Part shown: piece by piece, positions 1 to 8,356 of the stretch | Layout of the letters: each line of letters begins with the position of its first letter | Position numbering within the stretch: the first letter of the stretch is position 1 | Source of the DNA: Bosea vaviloviae | GTDB taxonomy: Bacteria; Pseudomonadota; Alphaproteobacteria; Rhizobiales; Beijerinckiaceae | Assembly: GCF_001741865.1 (NCBI RefSeq) | Contig: NZ_CP017147.1 | Coordinates: forward strand, 3,587,001-3,651,000 | DNA length: 64,000 nucleotides | Direction of reading: 5' to 3' | Notes under the pieces: generated by a model | Told to the model about the DNA's origin: nothing | Seen by the model: the letters and a program-made list of their open reading frames with translations, nothing else | Database searches by the model: none | Position numbers and translations under genes: made by a program

Positions 1-1158
1 GCCGAGGCTCGCCGTGCCCAGCCCGTGCGTCGCCTCGGCATGAGCCAGCACCGTGACATTGTCGCTGACCCCGTAGCGGGCGCTACCGGAGCCGGCGATG
101 TCGCCGCCATAGATGCTCGACCGCAGCCCGTATTGCAGCCGGGGCGCGCCGATCTCGGCGGAGAAGTCGAACAGGCCTGGGCGCAGCAGCTTGCTCGAGA
201 CGATGAAGGGCAGGTTCGCCTCGGTCTGCTGGCCCGACGCATCCCGCACGACGACATTCGCATTGCCGTTTCCCGACAGGATCGGGATGTTGGTGATGCG
301 AAACGGACCGCTGCCGACATCCTGGGAGACCGTCTTGGTGCCGTTGACGAAGACATCGACGGTCGAGGGAACGGCTGCGCTGCCGGTGACGCTGGGTAGG
401 GGCAAGGTGATCAGGTCCGGCCGCAACCCGAAATTGCGCTGGATCTGCAGCCCGCCCATGCGGATCGGCCGGGTCCAGGCCAGGCCGCCCGAGATCATGT
501 CGCCGGCACGGTAAGTCAGCATGGCGCCGGGATCGGAATAGCTCCAGCTCGTTTCCAGCCGCAGCGCCTCTGTGCGCCCGCCGTCGAGCGACTGGTCGCT
601 GACGATGCCCGTCTGTGACAGAACGCCGAACGGGCTGAAGACACGCGCATCGAGGCTCGCCGAAAGACTAGGATAGCGCCAGAAACTGCCGAGTTGCTTG
701 CCCTCGGAACTGCCGAACAGTGTGTAGTTCAGCACGGCGCCGGTCCCGGCAGAACCGGCCGTCGGCGAAGGGACGTCCCTGGCTGCCGCGTCATAGGTCT
801 TGGGCAGCCGGCCCGCCTGCGGCAGTCGGATATCGATCCTCTGGGCCGCCTCATCATAACGATAGGTCAAAGCGGGGATCGCGGAGAGGGGCACATCCTC
901 ATCCCGCTGGAATGCCTGGGGCACCCTGATGCCAAGTTCCTCGAGTTCCTTGCGGCGGGCCGAGACCTCGCCGTTTCCGCCCTGGTGAAAGGCTCCGATC
1001 AGCCCGATCGCCTGCCCGTCGAGGAGAACGTCGAGATGCAAGCTGCGTTCGGGGCGGCCATCGCCGGCTCGCCCTTCCGCAGCCCAGCAGGCATGACCGA
1101 ACATCAGCAGAAGCACCGCCAACGCCCTACCGTGCCGTTTGCACGGGGAATGTCGCAT
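1..1158 (-). CDS. Fimbrial usher, Csu type (N-terminal part, cut by window edge)
   Basis: Outer-membrane usher that would accept chaperone-bound pilus subunits and thread them to the cell surface. I chose ATG at 1156-1158, inside the end of the chaperone gene, because it opens a signal peptide (MRHSPCKRHGRALAVLLLMF, then GHACWA). The mature start contains LDVLLDGQAIGLIGAF, a usual usher N-terminal domain opening. Barrel-type text follows, including LNYTLFGSSEG, then TVDVFVNGTKTVSQDVGSGP and FRITNIPILSGNGNANVVVRDASG, which match the usher plug/PapC signature region. 386 codons are visible and the reading frame is open at base 1, so more than half of the protein is missing. It overlaps the chaperone by about 30 nt, so translational coupling is likely. 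Confidence 0.9.
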   Translation of the reverse strand, partial: MRHSPCKRHGRALAVLLLMFGHACWAAEGRAGDGRPERSLHLDVLLDGQAIGLIGAFHQGGNGEVSARRKELEELGIRVPQAFQRDEDVPLSAIPALTYRYDEAAQRIDIRLPQAGRLPKTYDAAARDVPSPTAGSAGTGAVLNYTLFGSSEGKQLGSFWRYPSLSASLDARVFSPFGVLSQTGIVSDQSLDGGRTEALRLETSWSYSDPGAMLTYRAGDMISGGLAWTRPIRMGGLQIQRNFGLRPDLITLPLPSVTGSAAVPSTVDVFVNGTKTVSQDVGSGPFRITNIPILSGNGNANVVVRDASGQQTEANLPFIVSSKLLRPGLFDFSAEIGAPRLQYGLRSSIYGGDIAGSGSARYGVSDNVTVLAHAEATHGLGTASLG

Positions 1159-1846
1159 TGAACGGACCAGTTTCGGTCATGCCGGAGATGGTGACGTTTG
1201 CACCGGATTTCGTCGGGCGCGCCGGCGCGGCGATATCCCACCGCATCGAAGACCTGCCGAGGGAATACCCGAGCAGCCCCTTGCCCGCCGACAGCACCTG
1301 TCCCGACGCATCGCGCAGGGTTACGGCGGACAGGCGAACGCGGGTGTCACCGCTGTTGACAGCAGCCAGCGTCATGCCCCGGCCGTGCTGGCCGGCGCTC
1401 CAGCTTATGGCGGGAAGCGAGGCCGACTTTCCCGTGAAGAAGACGGGCACGACATGGCGCATGACCAGCGCAACGGTCCCCGAGGCGCGCTTGGGTTTGG
1501 GCAACTCGTCGATGACGAGCCGGTAGGCCTCCTCCTTGCCCGGCGGCCGGCTGGCGACACGGATCACGCGCACCGTGTAGTCTTGGCGTGAACGCAGATC
1601 GACCAAGGGCGGGCTGGCGACGACATCGTTGGTCGGCTCGAGCCGCTCGACACCGTTCTCCTGTGTCCAACGGAAGATTCGGAGCTGCGCGGTGATCGGC
1701 TCGACATCGGTGTTTCGCAGCGTGATCGTGGCGGTGGTCGCTGGCGCCGGCAGATCGAGCAGCACCGGCGCGACCTGCAGCGAGGCGGCGCTCGCCTGTC
1801 CCGCGAGGCTGGCCGCCAGGACGACGAGGGCGGACATGGTCTTCAT
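1127..1846 (-). CDS. Periplasmic fimbrial chaperone, Csu/PapD family
   Basis: 239-residue periplasmic chaperone that would hold pilus subunits before transfer to the usher. A signal peptide is clear (MKTMSALVVLAASLAGQASA, cleavage about residue 20). The N-terminal Ig-like domain reads LQVAPVLLDLPAPATTATITLRN, then VRVIRVASRPPGKEEAYRL, the basic and aromatic stretch typical of the G1 region and F1-G1 loop of PapD-like chaperones. The second domain (about residues 145-239) ends GPFNATFPV. An AAGGAAAC purine-rich ribosome site lies just before the ATG. It sits between the subunit gene and the usher on the same strand, which is the usual order in Csu-type clusters. Confidence 0.92.
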   Translation of the reverse strand: MKTMSALVVLAASLAGQASAASLQVAPVLLDLPAPATTATITLRNTDVEPITAQLRIFRWTQENGVERLEPTNDVVASPPLVDLRSRQDYTVRVIRVASRPPGKEEAYRLVIDELPKPKRASGTVALVMRHVVPVFFTGKSASLPAISWSAGQHGRGMTLAAVNSGDTRVRLSAVTLRDASGQVLSAGKGLLGYSLGRSSMRWDIAAPARPTKSGANVTISGMTETGPFNATFPVQTAR

Positions 1847-1979
1847 CGCGTGTTTCCTTTCGAACTGGGGGCAAGAATCTGCCGGGCGACCCGCTCGGCG
1901 GCCTCCATCATTGCGAAGCGATCGGTTGCGTTGGGTTCTGCTGCGATGCCGCGGCTCACGCGGCGGCGCGGTTAGCGTC

Positions 1980-2465
1980 TCAGTAGGTGACCGTCACCGT
2001 GATCGTGTCGGAATAGAGTGCGGGGCCCGGCGTGGTCTGGACAGGCACCCGGCCATAGACCGTGAAGCTCTGTCCGGAGCCGTTTCCGGTTCCCGCGACC
2101 GTATCGGTTCCGATCGTCTCGCCCCAGTTCAGGGTCCGGCCGGCGTCGCGAAACAACGAGTAGTTCACCAGTCCCCCGGTGCCGCTCATCTGACGTGTCG
2201 TGACGCTCGCGCCGTTCACGCCCTGGTTGAGGCCGATCGTATAGGGCGTCGTGTTCGTGCACTGGACGGAGATTGTGCTCGTCGTGTCGATATTGGCAGC
2301 GAGGACGCCGACATTGCCGAAAATAAGGTCCGTCGCGCTCGCAACGACGCATGCGGCCTGTATATTAATCTGTACTTGAAAGTTCCCGACTGCCGTTGCG
2401 GCTCTAGAATGAGACGAACACACCACGCAAAAAAACGCAGCGATGGCGATTTTTGGCAAAATCAT
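1980..2465 (-). CDS. Csu-type pilus subunit (spore coat U domain)
   Basis: Secreted pilus subunit with the SCPU domain. I take the start at 2465 (MILPKIAIAAFFCVVCSSHS), ten codons inside the longest frame, because the signal peptide begins there with cleavage near SRA-ATAVG. The mature part contains IQAACVVASATDLIFGNVGV and ISVQCTNTTPYTIGL, with the Cys pair that forms the domain disulfide, and ends TITVTVTY, a donor-strand type C-terminus. About 161 residues, normal for CsuA/B-like proteins. The gene is noticeably less GC-rich than its neighbours at the 5' end and upstream, which may point to transfer. 133 nt separate it from the chaperone. Confidence 0.9.
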   Translation of the reverse strand: MILPKIAIAAFFCVVCSSHSRAATAVGNFQVQINIQAACVVASATDLIFGNVGVLAANIDTTSTISVQCTNTTPYTIGLNQGVNGASVTTRQMSGTGGLVNYSLFRDAGRTLNWGETIGTDTVAGTGNGSGQSFTVYGRVPVQTTPGPALYSDTITVTVTY

Positions 2466-2495
2466 GGTGAAGTCTCTTTCGATACTTACGATCAT

Positions 2496-3072
2496 AGATT
2501 CCTACGGATGAAGGCTAGGACGGGATGGTTAATGCATCGTGAAAATTCAACTGAAAGTTGATTATTACAACCTAAAGAGGGGGTTATAAGTTGACTTCGC
2601 GCAGGTCGATGGCTTCGCGTTCGAACCTCACCTGAAAGACCGGGTCGCCATATCGCGGCGCAGCCCCTGACGTCGGCCGGGCGAGAAGCAGCAGGCCTCC
2701 CATATGTACCTGCCCTCCCATACGTACTTGCCAAGTTGCGACAAGGCTTGACGAAGCGCCGGAATCAAGCCGGGTTCGGTCTCACCTCGTTCAGGATGAA
2801 CGCATGGCCGAAACAGAGGGCTCGGGCATGGCGGATGTTCATGCCGGCTGGTTGGGCTGGCGCACGAGGTCGCAGGCTTCCTAAGCAGCGATCTTCGATT
2901 GCCCAACGGATCGAGGCTGCGCTCGCGGTTCAAGGCAGCGACAGCTGCGTGGATGGCACGATCGAGAGCCAGTGCGTCGTTGAAGGTCTGTTGGGCGAGA
3001 TGATGGGCCTTGAGATCGTGCAGACAACCTCGATGTCGTTGAGTTCGGGTGCGTATTTAACGCGGAAATGCT
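2496..3072. other. Intergenic region upstream of the pilus cluster
   Basis: About 580 nt without an intact gene. The part nearest the pilus gene (2520-2600) is AT-rich for this genome and holds the inverted repeat at 2547-2561, so it is the probable pilus promoter. The distal part (2880-3073) holds the transposase remnant described separately. Open frames on both strands at 2492-2734 and 2736-3113 look like chance frames: no recognisable domain and arginine/proline-rich composition. Confidence 0.6.
2547..2561. promoter_or_regulatory. Inverted repeat in the pilus upstream region
   Basis: TCAACT-GAA-AGTTGA, a perfect 6-bp inverted repeat with a 3-nt centre, about 85 nt upstream of the pilus subunit start in an AT-rich stretch. 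It could be a regulator site; no matching regulator gene is in view. Confidence 0.3.
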
Positions 3073-3073
3073 C
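2880..3073 (-). pseudogene. IS630-type transposase C-terminal remnant, frameshifted
   Basis: Read on the minus strand, 3073-3027 gives EHFRVKYAPELNDIEVVC, and a second frame continues DLKAHHLAQQTFNDALALD, then RAIHAAVAALNRERSLD. Together these match the DDE-domain end of IS630-family transposases (YSPELNDIE motif with the catalytic Glu), but a frameshift splits them and the N-terminal two thirds is gone. No terminal repeats are seen. It lies between the pilus cluster and ccoS, marking an old insertion. Confidence 0.7.
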
Positions 3074-3297
3074 TAGAATTGCCTTCGTTTCACAGGGATA
3101 TTCTGCGCTGTAGGCTGGTCCGGCTGAGCGCTTCGCTCGTCTGTTCTAATTTGGTCGTCCTTGCCATCGAGAAGAATACGCTCAGCGGCTCCGTCAAGAT
3201 CCTCGTACTGCCCGCTCTTGAGAGACCAGAGGAAAGCGGCGAGGGCTGCGCCTCCGAGCAGCAGAGCCAGGGGCACGAGGAATACGAGGCTGCTCAT
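3073..3297 (-). CDS. ccoS: cbb3 oxidase assembly protein CcoS
   Basis: 74-residue single-pass membrane protein needed to insert haem/copper cofactors into cbb3 oxidase. It reads MSSLVFLVPLALLLGGAALA, then AFLWSLKSGQYEDLDGAAERIL; the FLWSLKSGQYEDLDG stretch is the CcoS signature. Its ATG overlaps the stop of the upstream ATPase (ATGA), and it is the last gene of the operon, as usual for FixS. The tail of about 25 residues is polar and probably variable. Confidence 0.93.
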   Translation of the reverse strand: MSSLVFLVPLALLLGGAALAAFLWSLKSGQYEDLDGAAERILLDGKDDQIRTDERSAQPDQPTAQNIPVKRRQF

Positions 3298-5567
3298 CGT
3301 CCCGGCTCCGGTGCCGGTCCGAGCCTCGCCTTGGTCGGCAACCGCCTTATCGAGCGACGCGGACTGGCGTATTCGACGTTGAGGCGTAGCGCATTGGCGA
3401 CGACGAGAACGGAGGAGAGCGACATGGCGAGCGCTGCGATCAGTGGAGTGACATAGCCAGCGATGGCGATCGGCAACGCAACGGCGTTGTAGAGGATAGC
3501 GAGCGCGAAATTCTGCCGTACGAGCCGGCCAGCCGCGCGCGAAACGGAGAGCGCTGCGGGGACCGCATCCAGACCATCCCGCAGGAAAACGAAATCCGCC
3601 GCGTTGCGGCCGATATCGGCCGCCGACGCGGGCGCCATCGACACATATGCGGCGGCAAGTGCCGGGGCATCGTTGAGCCCGTCCCCGACCATCAACACCT
3701 TGCGCTCTTGCGCGCCCAGTGCAGCAAGCCGTTCGACCTTCTCGGATGGCAGGAGGCCTGCCGCGACATCATCGATCCCAAGTCGGGCGGCCATGGCCTG
3801 CACCGCGATGGGCGTGTCGCCGGAAAGCAGCGCGATTTGTATGCTTTCGGCGCGCAGGGCATCGACGGCAGCGCGCGCCCGCGGGCGCAAGCTCTCCTCG
3901 AAAGTGAAGCGGGCGAGGCGTTCGCCGTCGCGGCCGAGCCCTGTGCCGTCGTCATGATCATCCTCGTGCCCTGTCTGCGTATCGGCAACCGCCCATTTAG
4001 TCCTTCCAAGACGATAGAGCTGGCCGTCGACCCGGGCCTCGATGCCGAGGCCGGCGTGCTCACGGACCTCGGAGATCGCTATGCCGCCCTGCGGTGCCGC
4101 AGCCGCGATGGCACGCGAGCGCGGATGACTGGAGCGGCGGGCGATCTCCGCGGCGATAGCCAGGACAGCCGGAGGGATCGCATCAGCGTTGACGAGGCGG
4201 GGCACGCCGAAGGTCAGGGTGCCCGTCTTGTCGAAGGCGACGGTATCGATCTCGGCCATCCGTTCGATGGCGGACCCGTCCTTGACCATGATGCCGTTCT
4301 CGAACAGCCGCCGCGACGCCACGACTTGTACGATCGGAACAGCAAGGCCGAGCGCGCAGGGGCAGGTGATGATCAGCACGGCGATGGCGATCGTGATCGC
4401 GTGGTGCCAGTCGCCACTCACCGCCATCCAGCCGAGGAAGGTGAGGAGCGCCGCGGCATGGACGACCGGGGAATAGAGCGCGGCAGCGCGGTCGGCGAGG
4501 CGACGATAGCCGGCGCGTCCGCCTTCGGCCGCCTCCATCAATCGCACCATCTCGGCGAGAAACGAGTCATCCGCCCTGGCGGTCGCGACAATGGTCAGCG
4601 GACCGGAGAGGTTGAGCGTTCCCGCACGCACGGCTGCCCCCGCCGCGACGGAGCGCGGCGCGCTCTCGCCGGTTACGACGGCGCAGTCGAGTTCGGAGAC
4701 TCCCGCCTCGACCACGCCATCGATCGGGATTCGGTCGCCTGCGGTCAGTGCGATGCGCATGCCGGGCTCGATCTCGGCAAGCGGAAGATAGTCGCGGTTG
4801 CCATCAGCGCGTAGCACGGTGGCGCCGCGCGGGGACAGGCGCATCAAGCCCAGTACCGCGGCGCGCGCCTTTTCGCGCATCAGATGGTCGAGGGTCCGCC
4901 CGATCAGGAGGAAGAAGATCAGAGAGGTTGCTGCGTCGAAATAGGCGTGCGGGCCGTCATGGAGGGTGTCGTAGAGGCTGAGGCCAAAGGCGAGGCAGAT
5001 ACCGATCGAAATCGGCACGTCCATATTGGTGCGGCCATACCGCAGCACCGACCAGGCCGAAGCGAAGAAGACGCGGCCGGAATAGATGAGGCAAGGCAGC
5101 GCCAGCGCGGCCGAAATCCAGTGGAAGGCGCTGCGGGTCTCTGGTTCGGCTCCAGACCAGACCGAGACCGAGAGCAGCATGATATTCATCGAGCAGAAGC
5201 CGGCGACCGCCAAAGCCCGCACGAGCCGGGCGCGTTCAGGATCGGCGCGATCTGTTTCGGTCTCGAAGAGGTGGCCGGGATAGCCGAGTGACGCCAGTGC
5301 GGCCAGGAGGTCGGGCGGTTCTTCGCCGCGCCATTTCACGGCCACGCGCTTTGTCGAGAGATTGACGCGGGCATGGATGACGCCGGCGATACGCATAAGC
5401 CCGGTCTCGACCGCGTGGATGCAGGCGGCGCAGTGGACGCCGGGCACCGAGAAATCGGTCTGCTTCAGACCGTCGCCGAGTTCACGGCTGGCAAGCCGGA
5501 TCTCCTGCCGTGCCGCCGAGCCGTCGAACGCCGCATGCGGGTCGAACGGCGGCGCACAGCAGCTCAT
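3294..5567 (-). CDS. ccoI: Copper-transporting P1B-type ATPase CcoI
   Basis: 757 residues from the ATG at 5565-5567 (MSCCAPPFDPHAAFDGS). The same frame stays open farther upstream, but that part lies inside the preceding gene, and this ATG overlaps that gene's TGA as ATGA. An N-terminal metal-binding domain has GVHCAACIHAVE (about residue 45). The membrane copper motif TCPCALGLAVP is near residue 403, the phosphorylation motif DKTGT near 445, an HP motif (SSHPRSRAIAAAA) follows, and the hinge GDGLNDAPALA is near 628. It exports copper to the periplasm for assembly of the CcoN binuclear centre. Followed by ccoS with a 4-nt overlap. Confidence 0.95.
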   Translation of the reverse strand: MSCCAPPFDPHAAFDGSAARQEIRLASRELGDGLKQTDFSVPGVHCAACIHAVETGLMRIAGVIHARVNLSTKRVAVKWRGEEPPDLLAALASLGYPGHLFETETDRADPERARLVRALAVAGFCSMNIMLLSVSVWSGAEPETRSAFHWISAALALPCLIYSGRVFFASAWSVLRYGRTNMDVPISIGICLAFGLSLYDTLHDGPHAYFDAATSLIFFLLIGRTLDHLMREKARAAVLGLMRLSPRGATVLRADGNRDYLPLAEIEPGMRIALTAGDRIPIDGVVEAGVSELDCAVVTGESAPRSVAAGAAVRAGTLNLSGPLTIVATARADDSFLAEMVRLMEAAEGGRAGYRRLADRAAALYSPVVHAAALLTFLGWMAVSGDWHHAITIAIAVLIITCPCALGLAVPIVQVVASRRLFENGIMVKDGSAIERMAEIDTVAFDKTGTLTFGVPRLVNADAIPPAVLAIAAEIARRSSHPRSRAIAAAAPQGGIAISEVREHAGLGIEARVDGQLYRLGRTKWAVADTQTGHEDDHDDGTGLGRDGERLARFTFEESLRPRARAAVDALRAESIQIALLSGDTPIAVQAMAARLGIDDVAAGLLPSEKVERLAALGAQERKVLMVGDGLNDAPALAAAYVSMAPASAADIGRNAADFVFLRDGLDAVPAALSVSRAAGRLVRQNFALAILYNAVALPIAIAGYVTPLIAALAMSLSSVLVVANALRLNVEYASPRRSIRRLPTKARLGPAPEPGR

Positions 5568-6349
5568 TTGATCGCCCGATAGCTGTGCCAGGTCGCGTGG
5601 CCAAGCAGCGGGAAGACGACGATGAGCCCTAGAAGACCGGTCGCCAGGCTGACGAGGAAAAGTGCGAGCACGATCGCGCCCCAGGCGAGCATGACCGGCA
5701 GGTTGTTCCAAACCAAGGAGATGCTCGTGCCCATCGCCGTGAAGGCATCGACCCGTTCGTCGAGCAGCATCGGAATCGCGAAGATGCTGATTGCGAAGGA
5801 GAAGGCTGCAAATAGGCCGCCCGCCACCGTGCCGACCAGCAGCATCGCCCAGCCTTCCGGTGTCGAGACCAGCATGGTGAGGACATCCTTGAGGCCCGGG
5901 AAAGGCCGCAAGCCGAAAAACAGCGCATAGATGATCACGGCAGCGCGCATCCAGACCAGCATAAGCAGGCACAGGATTGCACCGGTGTACCAGACCTGCC
6001 CGCCGGACGACGCCTTGACGAAGATCATGCGCAGGAGGCTGACGGGCTGGCCCGCCTCGATCGCGCGGCTCTTTTGATATAGGCCGATCGCAAGGAGCGG
6101 TCCGACCACCATGAAGCCCGCCAGCGCCGGCAGCAGGATGTAGTCGAGCTCGTAGCGGAACAAGCCCCAGACGATGCCTAGGGAGACGAGGAATACTGCG
6201 CCTCCGTAGAGGAGGCTCGGCACGGGGCTGTGGCGGAGATCACGCCAGCCTGCTGCCAGCCAGGACAAGGCTGCGCCCGCCGGGAGATTGCGCCGCCGCT
6301 GCACCGATAGGGGGAGAGGAATGTCGTGGCCGTTCTCGATCGTGCCCAT
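5564..6349 (-). CDS. DUF2189 integral membrane protein inside the cco operon
   Basis: 261 residues from ATG 6347-6349 (MGTIENGHDIPLPLSVQRRR); an upstream in-frame ATG at 6475 would overlap the previous gene. About six hydrophobic segments follow a basic N-terminus, including LLYGGAVFLVSLGIVWGLF, LLPALAGFMVVGPLLAIGLY and LLGLIVVFPLLGHATWHSYR; the GP-LLAIGLYQ and HATWHSYR elements are what I associate with the DUF2189 family. The function is unknown. It sits exactly where ccoG/ccoH would be expected, 13 nt after the small membrane gene and overlapping ccoI, so a part in cbb3 assembly or copper supply is a context inference only. Confidence 0.8.
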   Translation of the reverse strand: MGTIENGHDIPLPLSVQRRRNLPAGAALSWLAAGWRDLRHSPVPSLLYGGAVFLVSLGIVWGLFRYELDYILLPALAGFMVVGPLLAIGLYQKSRAIEAGQPVSLLRMIFVKASSGGQVWYTGAILCLLMLVWMRAAVIIYALFFGLRPFPGLKDVLTMLVSTPEGWAMLLVGTVAGGLFAAFSFAISIFAIPMLLDERVDAFTAMGTSISLVWNNLPVMLAWGAIVLALFLVSLATGLLGLIVVFPLLGHATWHSYRAIK

Positions 6350-6362
6350 GAGCCCCGCTCCT

Positions 6363-6569
6363 TCAGCAAACCGCTCGGGCGGCGCGGAACTTTCCTGCTT
6401 CGCCCGCAGATTTCGCATGCGGCACGCATTCAGGCTGCGAACCGATGGCGACATAGACCAGATGCGCATTGGCAAGGATCAGCAGCGCCGCCAGCGCTGC
6501 CGCGAGCCCCAGCCACAGCACTTTGCCATTGATGCGGCGTCGCGCCACGGTTTCAGCCCGCGCCGTCAC
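6363..6569 (-). CDS. Small single-pass membrane protein of the cco operon
   Basis: 68 residues starting at GTG 6567-6569, which overlaps the ccoP stop as GTGA. It reads VTARAETVARRRINGKVLW, one membrane segment LGLAAALAALLILANAHLVY, then VAIGSQPECVPHAKSAGEAG. A periplasmic tail with a single Cys (ECVPH) follows the membrane segment. A longer open frame to 6788 is a shadow of ccoP. I do not recognise the family. Its tight coupling on both sides argues it is a real gene; the Cys/His tail could bind metal or haem, but that is speculation. Confidence 0.65.
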   Translation of the reverse strand: MTARAETVARRRINGKVLWLGLAAALAALLILANAHLVYVAIGSQPECVPHAKSAGEAGKFRAARAVC

Positions 6570-7438
6570 CGCCCGGCTCCCTGAAGCGAGGCCGCATAAA
6601 GCGCCAGCACCTTGATATCGGTGGGCGAGAGCCGACTTTCCCAGCTCGGCATTTGGCCTTGGCGTCCATAGAGGACGCTGTTCATGACCGATTGCGGGTC
6701 CCCGCCATATATCCAGTTGGCGTCGGTCAGATCGGGCGCGCCGAGATCCTGTTTCCCCTTGCCGTCCTGGCCATGGCAGGCAACGCAACTCGCTGCAAAC
6801 ACCTCCTTGCCGGCGGGCAGGCGCGCCAGCTCGGTAGCGGCCAGCTTCTGCCCGGAAAGCGAGAGGACGAAGGTAGCGACGTTTGACAGCTGCTCGCGGT
6901 CGAGCACGCTACCGAAGGCTATCATCTGCGCAGCGCGCGTCTGCTTGCTCGTCCCGTTGATACCGACGCGGATGGTCTCGGCGATGACCTCTGGACTGCC
7001 ACCCCAGAGCCACGAGCCCGTGGCGAGATTGGGGAAGCCAGGGCCGCCCTTGCCCTCGCTGCCGTGGCAGACGGCGCAATTGTCGCCGAACAATGTCCGT
7101 CCGCTATCGCGGACATGCGTCATCAACGCAGGGTCGGCCGCGATCTCAGCGTAGGAGGCATTGGCGACGCGGTTGGTCCAAATCGTTCGTCCCGCGGCCG
7201 CATCGCGGACCTGCTGTGTCACGACCTCGCGTTGATTGATGCCGAGGAGCCCCTTCGTATAAGTCCAACCGAGCGGCCAGGCCGGCATCAATAGCCAATA
7301 GATCACGGCAAACAGCGTCGTCGCAGCCAGGAAAAACAGCACCACGCGCGGGATCGGCGTGTCGAGTTCCTCGATGCCGTTCCATTCATGGCCGGTCGTC
7401 AACTGTCCCGAGATGGGGTCCCGCTTCGCATGGTCCAT
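6566..7438 (-). CDS. ccoP: cbb3 oxidase dihaem subunit CcoP
   Basis: 290-residue membrane-anchored dihaem cytochrome c passing electrons to CcoO/CcoN. The N-terminus has HEWNGIEELDTPIPRVVLF, which is the CcoP lead, followed by a membrane helix and MPAWPLGWTYTKGLLGINQR. Two haem c sites are present: CAVCH and CVACH. Normal family length. It starts 3 nt after the ccoQ stop. Confidence 0.97.
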   Translation of the reverse strand: MDHAKRDPISGQLTTGHEWNGIEELDTPIPRVVLFFLAATTLFAVIYWLLMPAWPLGWTYTKGLLGINQREVVTQQVRDAAAGRTIWTNRVANASYAEIAADPALMTHVRDSGRTLFGDNCAVCHGSEGKGGPGFPNLATGSWLWGGSPEVIAETIRVGINGTSKQTRAAQMIAFGSVLDREQLSNVATFVLSLSGQKLAATELARLPAGKEVFAASCVACHGQDGKGKQDLGAPDLTDANWIYGGDPQSVMNSVLYGRQGQMPSWESRLSPTDIKVLALYAASLQGAGR

Positions 7439-7441
7439 TCC

Positions 7442-7618
7442 TCAGCTCCCCGGCCTGTCGTCTTTGTCGAAGATGCTGTTTTTCGCGCGGTCGAAGCGCT
7501 TCCGGTTTGATGGCCAGAACGCGTAGATCAGCACGCCGGCCGCGAGCGCGATCAGGTAAAACAACCCCCAGCTCTTGGCGAAGCCGACGAGCGTCTGATG
7601 GTCGAGATCCATCTGCAT
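7442..7618 (-). CDS. ccoQ: cbb3 oxidase small subunit CcoQ
   Basis: 58 residues read directly from the minus strand: MQMDLDHQTLVGFAKSWGLF, then YLIALAAGVLIYAFWPSNRK and a charged tail RFDRAKNSIFDKDDRPGS. One membrane helix followed by the AFWPSNRKRFD motif is typical of CcoQ. The ATG (7616-7618) shares a base with the ccoO stop (TGATG) and the stop lies 3 nt before ccoP. It is thought to stabilise the oxidase. Confidence 0.92.
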   Translation of the reverse strand: MQMDLDHQTLVGFAKSWGLFYLIALAAGVLIYAFWPSNRKRFDRAKNSIFDKDDRPGS

Positions 7619-8352
7619 CACCTTTCCGCCGCAGCGCTCTGGCGATGGGCGGCATCCGTCAGCCGGCCAAGCACCTGGAGGTAGGCGACGACGGCGTCCA
7701 TCTCGGTCAGGCGTCCAGGCTCTCCGTCAAAGGCCCGGCTGTTGGTGGCATCGCCGTATCGCTCGCTCACGCCGCCGGCATAGGGGCTTTCCGGGCTGGC
7801 CTGGCCATAGGCGTCGGCGGTCGCATTCGCGATCATCGCGTCGCTATAGGGCACGCCGACGACACGCTGCGCGGCAAGATGCTTCCCGAGATCCCCGGTC
7901 TGCAAATCGTTGCGCATCAGCCAGCCATATTTCGGCATGACCGATTGCGGCACCACGTTGCGCGGGTTGATCAGGTGCGCGACATGCCAGGCGTCGGAGT
8001 ATTTGCCGCCGATGCGAGCCAGATCCGGGCCGGTGCGCTTCGAGCCCCACAGCATGGGATGGTCGTATTTCGACTCGACCGCGAGCGAATACGGCCCATA
8101 GCGTTCGACCTCGTCGCGCAGCGTGCGGATCATCTGGCTGTGGCAGGCATAACACCCCTCACGGATGTAGATATTGCGGCCGGCCAGCTCGAGCGGCGTG
8201 TAGACACGCATGTCCGGCGCGCTCTCGACCGTCTCGTGGATGGTGAATAGCGGCGCGATCTCGACGAAGCCGCCGATCGCCGAGACGCCGATGATGGCCA
8301 GCACGAAGCCAATGGCACTGCGTTCGAGCTTGCGATGGAAGAATTCGGCCAT
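7618..8352 (-). CDS. ccoO: cbb3 oxidase monohaem subunit CcoO
   Basis: 244-residue membrane-anchored cytochrome c. One N-terminal helix (IGFVLAIIGVSAIGGFVEIA) is followed by PLELAGRNIYIREGCYACHS, carrying the haem c motif CYACH and the QMIRTL continuation. Later MPKYGWL supplies the axial Met. It starts 4 nt after ccoN. Full length. Confidence 0.97.
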   Translation of the reverse strand: MAEFFHRKLERSAIGFVLAIIGVSAIGGFVEIAPLFTIHETVESAPDMRVYTPLELAGRNIYIREGCYACHSQMIRTLRDEVERYGPYSLAVESKYDHPMLWGSKRTGPDLARIGGKYSDAWHVAHLINPRNVVPQSVMPKYGWLMRNDLQTGDLGKHLAAQRVVGVPYSDAMIANATADAYGQASPESPYAGGVSERYGDATNSRAFDGEPGRLTEMDAVVAYLQVLGRLTDAAHRQSAAAER

Positions 8353-8356
8353 GATC

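Noticed and set aside
25..1161. Plus-strand frames of 60-155 codons at the left edge.
   Set aside because: Shadows of the usher on the minus strand, which reads as a good usher protein.
2736..3113. A 125-codon plus-strand gene.
   Set aside because: It overlaps the transposase remnant antisense and the ccoS end; composition not protein-like.
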